Part shown: positions 61,798 to 64,000 of the stretch, piece after piece | Layout of the letters: each line of letters opens with the position of its first letter | Position numbering within the stretch: the stretch's first letter is position 1 | Assembly (NCBI GenBank): GCA_028673005.1 | Contig: CM054118.1 | Coordinates: forward strand, 84,383,855 to 84,447,854 | Origin: Tanypteryx hageni | Taxonomy: Eukaryota; Arthropoda; Insecta; Odonata; Petaluridae | Direction of reading: 5' to 3' | DNA length: 64,000 nucleotides | Translations under genes and position numbers: made by a program | Notes under the pieces: model-generated | Seen by the model: only the letters and a program-made list of their open reading frames with translations | Database searches by the model: none | What the model was told of the DNA's origin: nothing

Positions 61798-63189
61798 ATG
61801 TCCGTACATAAAAGGAAGTGTCTGTCTATTCACGAAAAGGTTGATATTATTCGAGAGTTAGAACGTGGTGAAAAAAATGTTGAAGTGTGCAAAAAATTTA
61901 ATTTATCGTCGTCTACGGTTTCAACCTTATGGAAAAACAAAGAAGCGATTTTATCTGCACTAGAGAACAACCTAACAACGAACAAGAAAATGAGGAAGTG
62001 CGACTTGGGTACTGTTGATCAAGCATTTCTGGAGTGGTTTAAGAGGCAGAGAAATGCTGGTTTCCCCATCAACGGCCCCATTTTAAAGGTACAGGCAGAT
62101 AAATTTGCAAAACAGTTAGGACATGAAAACTTCACATGCAATAATGGGTGGCTCGATCGTTTTAAAAATCGGCATAACATTGTTTATGCGAAAGTCAGTG
62201 GAGAGGCCCTGTCAGCAGATTCAAAAACGGCAAGTGAATGGGTGAAAAGTGTTTGGGAGGAGTGTCAAAAAGGTTACAGAGAAGAAGACACCTACAATGC
62301 CGACGAAACTGGACTGTTTTACAACATGATGCCTGATGCAACGTTTAAATTCAAAGGTGGCAAAAGATCTAAGAATCGTTTAACAGTTTTAATGTGCGCA
62401 AACATGAATGGGAGTGACAAAAAAAAACTTTTTGTTATTGATAAGTCACAAAAGCCTCGTTGTTTCAATAATGTAAAGAAGCTTTCCGTTGAATATGCAG
62501 CTAATAAAAAGGCATGGATGACTTCCAATATTTTTCAGCAATATGTAAGTCAGTGGAACAACGAGTTACGGAGGAAAAATAGAAACATTTTACTCCTTGT
62601 CGATAACTGTCCTGCGCACCCACATATGCAGGAGTTATCCAATGTAAAACTGGTGTTTTTGCCTCCAAATGCGACTTCTATTTTGCAGCCAATGGACATG
62701 GGGATAATTAAAAGTTTTAAAGGCCATTTCAAGCGATTTTTTGTTCTACAGTTGATTGAAAGGAGGGAAAGAGGTTTAGATGGCAACGTCTCTGTATTGG
62801 ATGCAATTCATTTGATGACAGATGCATGGGACAATGTTTCACCTACAACGATCATAAACTGTTTTCGGAAGTCTGGTTTAATATCGGGAGAATTTTCGAT
62901 TGATAACCATAACGTTGATGAAGATGATCTACCTCTATCAGAATGGCTTAAAGAAAATGGAATTGCGAATTTTGACCATGTAAATGACATTGACAATTTT
63001 GTTCATGTTGATGATGATTTGATTACCAGTGGAATTCCTACGGAGAGTGAAATAATAGAGACAGTACAAAACACAGCAGACAGTGATGAAGACATTGTTG
63101 AATGTGTCGAAGACACAATCCCGACGAAAGCCGTGCCAACTTACTCTCAAGCTCAGGATGCTGTGGAAACATTAAATGATTTTTTTTAA
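61798..63189 (+). CDS. Pogo/Tigger transposase (CENP-B-type HTH, DDE_1)
   Basis: This cut-and-paste transposase would act in the nucleus on the element's own ends. Of its 463 residues, about 1-55 form a psq/CENP-B N-terminal helix-turn-helix (KCLSIHEKVDIIRELERG, then LSSSTVSTLWKNK). About 70-135 form the Tc5/CENP-B second DNA-binding domain (FLEWFKRQRNAGFPI, NGWLDRFKNRH). About 160-360 form the DDE_1 catalytic core. The catalytic triad is complete: D169 (YNADETGL), D269 (LLVDNCPAH) and D300 (LQPMDMGIIKSFK), with 30 residues between the last two, the DD30D spacing of pogo. The acidic C-terminus ends at TAA 63,187-63,189. The same frame stays open for 42 more codons to 63,318 and contains QATIQSYF, a PCNA-interacting-protein-box match. 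The present stop is therefore probably a nonsense mutation. AATAAA follows at 63,411. There are no introns and no other disruption. Confidence 0.92.
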   Translation: MSVHKRKCLSIHEKVDIIRELERGEKNVEVCKKFNLSSSTVSTLWKNKEAILSALENNLTTNKKMRKCDLGTVDQAFLEWFKRQRNAGFPINGPILKVQADKFAKQLGHENFTCNNGWLDRFKNRHNIVYAKVSGEALSADSKTASEWVKSVWEECQKGYREEDTYNADETGLFYNMMPDATFKFKGGKRSKNRLTVLMCANMNGSDKKKLFVIDKSQKPRCFNNVKKLSVEYAANKKAWMTSNIFQQYVSQWNNELRRKNRNILLLVDNCPAHPHMQELSNVKLVFLPPNATSILQPMDMGIIKSFKGHFKRFFVLQLIERRERGLDGNVSVLDAIHLMTDAWDNVSPTTIINCFRKSGLISGEFSIDNHNVDEDDLPLSEWLKENGIANFDHVNDIDNFVHVDDDLITSGIPTESEIIETVQNTADSDEDIVECVEDTIPTKAVPTYSQAQDAVETLNDFF

Positions 63190-63318
63190 AACATTGACAT
63201 TTCCGATGGTGTTTTTAGTGCAATAAGTGTAATAAGAGGAAACTTAAGAGACTTCAAAGTGAAATCTATGAAACAGGCTACCATTCAAAGTTATTTTTCT
63301 AAAAAGGGGAGTGATTAA
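63190..63318 (+). pseudogene. Severed C-terminal tail of the pogo transposase, with PIP-box motif
   Basis: After the TAA at 63,187 the same frame continues for 42 sense codons to TAA 63,316-63,318. It contains the octamer QATIQSYF (codons 29-36), which fits QxxIxxYF. A PCNA-binding box is known in Drosophila pogo transposase. Readthrough cannot be excluded. Confidence 0.65.
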
Positions 63319-63410
63319 GGATGCAGCTGTGAGTAAATTTTATATGTACAAATGTTTATTTTAAATTTTCTAGTTTATTCTCATTTTTATGTTTTTCCAT
63401 AAATTTACTA

Positions 63411-63416
63411 AATAAA
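63411..63416 (+). promoter_or_regulatory. Candidate polyadenylation signal AATAAA
   Basis: Lies 222 bp after the present stop and 93 bp after the downstream stop, before the right terminal repeat, a fitting place for the transposase transcript end. Confidence 0.5.
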
Positions 63417-63557
63417 CTTTCTTTTTATATATTCACTTTTACTTCTTGTCTTATTTCACCATACGCATGCATGCTTTTGCCTTCACGGATATTAAGTTTA
63501 ACGGCTATAACGAGCAAAACTAGACGGTCCCGTGGCGCTCGTTATATCCGAGTTTGA

Positions 63558-63560
<3 letters not shown>

Positions 63561-63604
<44 letters not shown>
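63561..63604. repeat. (TA)22 microsatellite, right part
   Basis: Continuation of the TA run interrupted by the pogo element. Confidence 0.9.
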
Positions 63605-63607
<3 letters not shown>

Positions 63608-64000
63608 TCACTCTTACGACACTTTTCCTTCCTGGTATCCACGAAGCTCTCAAAACAACCCTTCATGCTGCCCACCCAATTCTTACCTCTTCCTCCCATC
63701 AGTCCCTCTTTATCAACCTTTTTGCCAATCCTCCGCTCCTCTCCTTCCGCCGGCCCCCAAATTTGGGAAATATCTTGTGGAGGAAGGAACTTCCCACTTC
63801 TACCACGCTTCTTGCAATAGGCTCCCACCCCTGCGGAAAACCTCGCTGCCTCACTTGCCCTATCCACCTACCTTCATCTTCTTTCTCGAGTCCCTCCACC
63901 AACATCACCTACCCCATCACCTCCAGAAGCAATTGCACCATCCGTAACGTCATTTACCTCCTTACCTGCACCCTTTGTCCCGCGTTTTACGTAGGCCTCA
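63604..64000 (+). CDS. Penelope-like element polyprotein, C-terminal part (partial, runs off window)
   Basis: 132 codons stay open from just after the TA run to the window edge, with no ATG, so the piece is 5'-truncated. It reads PGIHEAL (about 63,634), then LLSFRRPPNLGNILW (63,736-63,780), then the cysteine linker HPCGKPRCLTCP (63,826-63,861, C-x4-C-x2-C). It ends in NVIYLLTCTLCPAFYVG (63,946-63,996), which is the start of a Penelope-type GIY-YIG endonuclease domain. This order (thumb region PPNLxxxL, CCHH-like linker, GIY-YIG) is diagnostic of Penelope-like retroelements encoding an endonuclease. The endonuclease nicks the target DNA while the reverse transcriptase, lost here, copies the RNA. 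No stop or frameshift is visible in this part. It explains the tail modules elsewhere in the window. Confidence 0.85.

Larger units (their letters stand above)
61170..63560 (+). mobile_element. Pogo/Tigger-type DNA transposon, 2.39 kb, nearly intact
   Basis: 24-bp terminal inverted repeats: left TAGTCAAACTCG(TT)TATAACGAGC, right (inverted) CAGTCAAACTCG(GA)TATAACGAGC, differing at the first base and two middle bases. The canonical pogo/Tigger end starts CAGT; the left end has T for C. Several extra TATAACGAGCA-like words lie sub-terminally at both ends (for example near 61,283 and 63,503) and are likely transposase-binding sites. It sits in a TA run, so the TA target duplication cannot be delimited. 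The transposase gene fills the middle. Confidence 0.95.

Noticed and set aside
1..64000. CRISPR arrays, rRNA genes, bacterial operons
   Set aside because: No spacer-repeat structure, rRNA core sequence or prokaryotic gene organisation; the window is eukaryotic.

Overview
This window is gene-poor, AT-rich eukaryotic DNA from an animal, most probably an arthropod. That assignment rests on the kinds of repeats present: tRNA-derived SINEs, an RTE-like LINE, hAT, mariner, pogo/Tigger and Penelope-like elements, piggyBac-like and Helitron-like non-autonomous elements, long (TA)n microsatellites and very long strand-asymmetric CT/GA tracts. The species cannot be named from what I see. I found no convincing host protein-coding gene, rRNA or functional tRNA. 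The long open frames over CT/GA tracts are low-complexity artefacts.

Layout: 1-3.2 kb is unassigned AT-rich DNA. At 4.4-6.4 kb a 5'-truncated RTE-like LINE tail is split by a decayed 1.6-kb hAT element with intact 8-bp target duplications. A tRNA-type SINE lies at 7.5 kb. A dispersed repeat (family A) occurs at 11.5-12.2 kb and again at 19.56-21.64 kb, where a dead mariner-like transposon has jumped into it. A fold-back element at 13.3 kb, a 49-bp minisatellite with a hammerhead-like hairpin at 14.3-14.6 kb and a 75-bp tandem duplication follow. From 16 to 30 kb polypyrimidine and polypurine tracts, minisatellites and a second SINE dominate. (TA)n-flanked Penelope-like tail modules sit at 27.5-27.8 kb.

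The middle (30-57 kb) is mostly unassigned sequence. It contains a hAT MITE (31.6 kb), a piggyBac-like MITE (38.7 kb), a pair of Helitron-like repeats (45.6 and 48.5 kb) and long GA/CT tracts (40, 50-54 kb).

The right end is the richest part: palindromes, a 320-bp tandem duplication, a 340-bp fold-back and a Helitron-type 3' end (57.9-60.2 kb), a mariner deletion derivative (60.4 kb), then a nearly intact pogo/Tigger transposon (61,170-63,560). The pogo element landed inside a (TA)n microsatellite. Directly beyond it the window closes inside a Penelope-like element open frame (63,604-64,000) that reaches the start of a GIY-YIG endonuclease domain.

The genes do not form a pathway; this is a graveyard of selfish elements. 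The only long, clean protein-coding frame is the pogo transposase. Its frame is cut by one stop that removes a C-terminal PCNA-binding-type motif.
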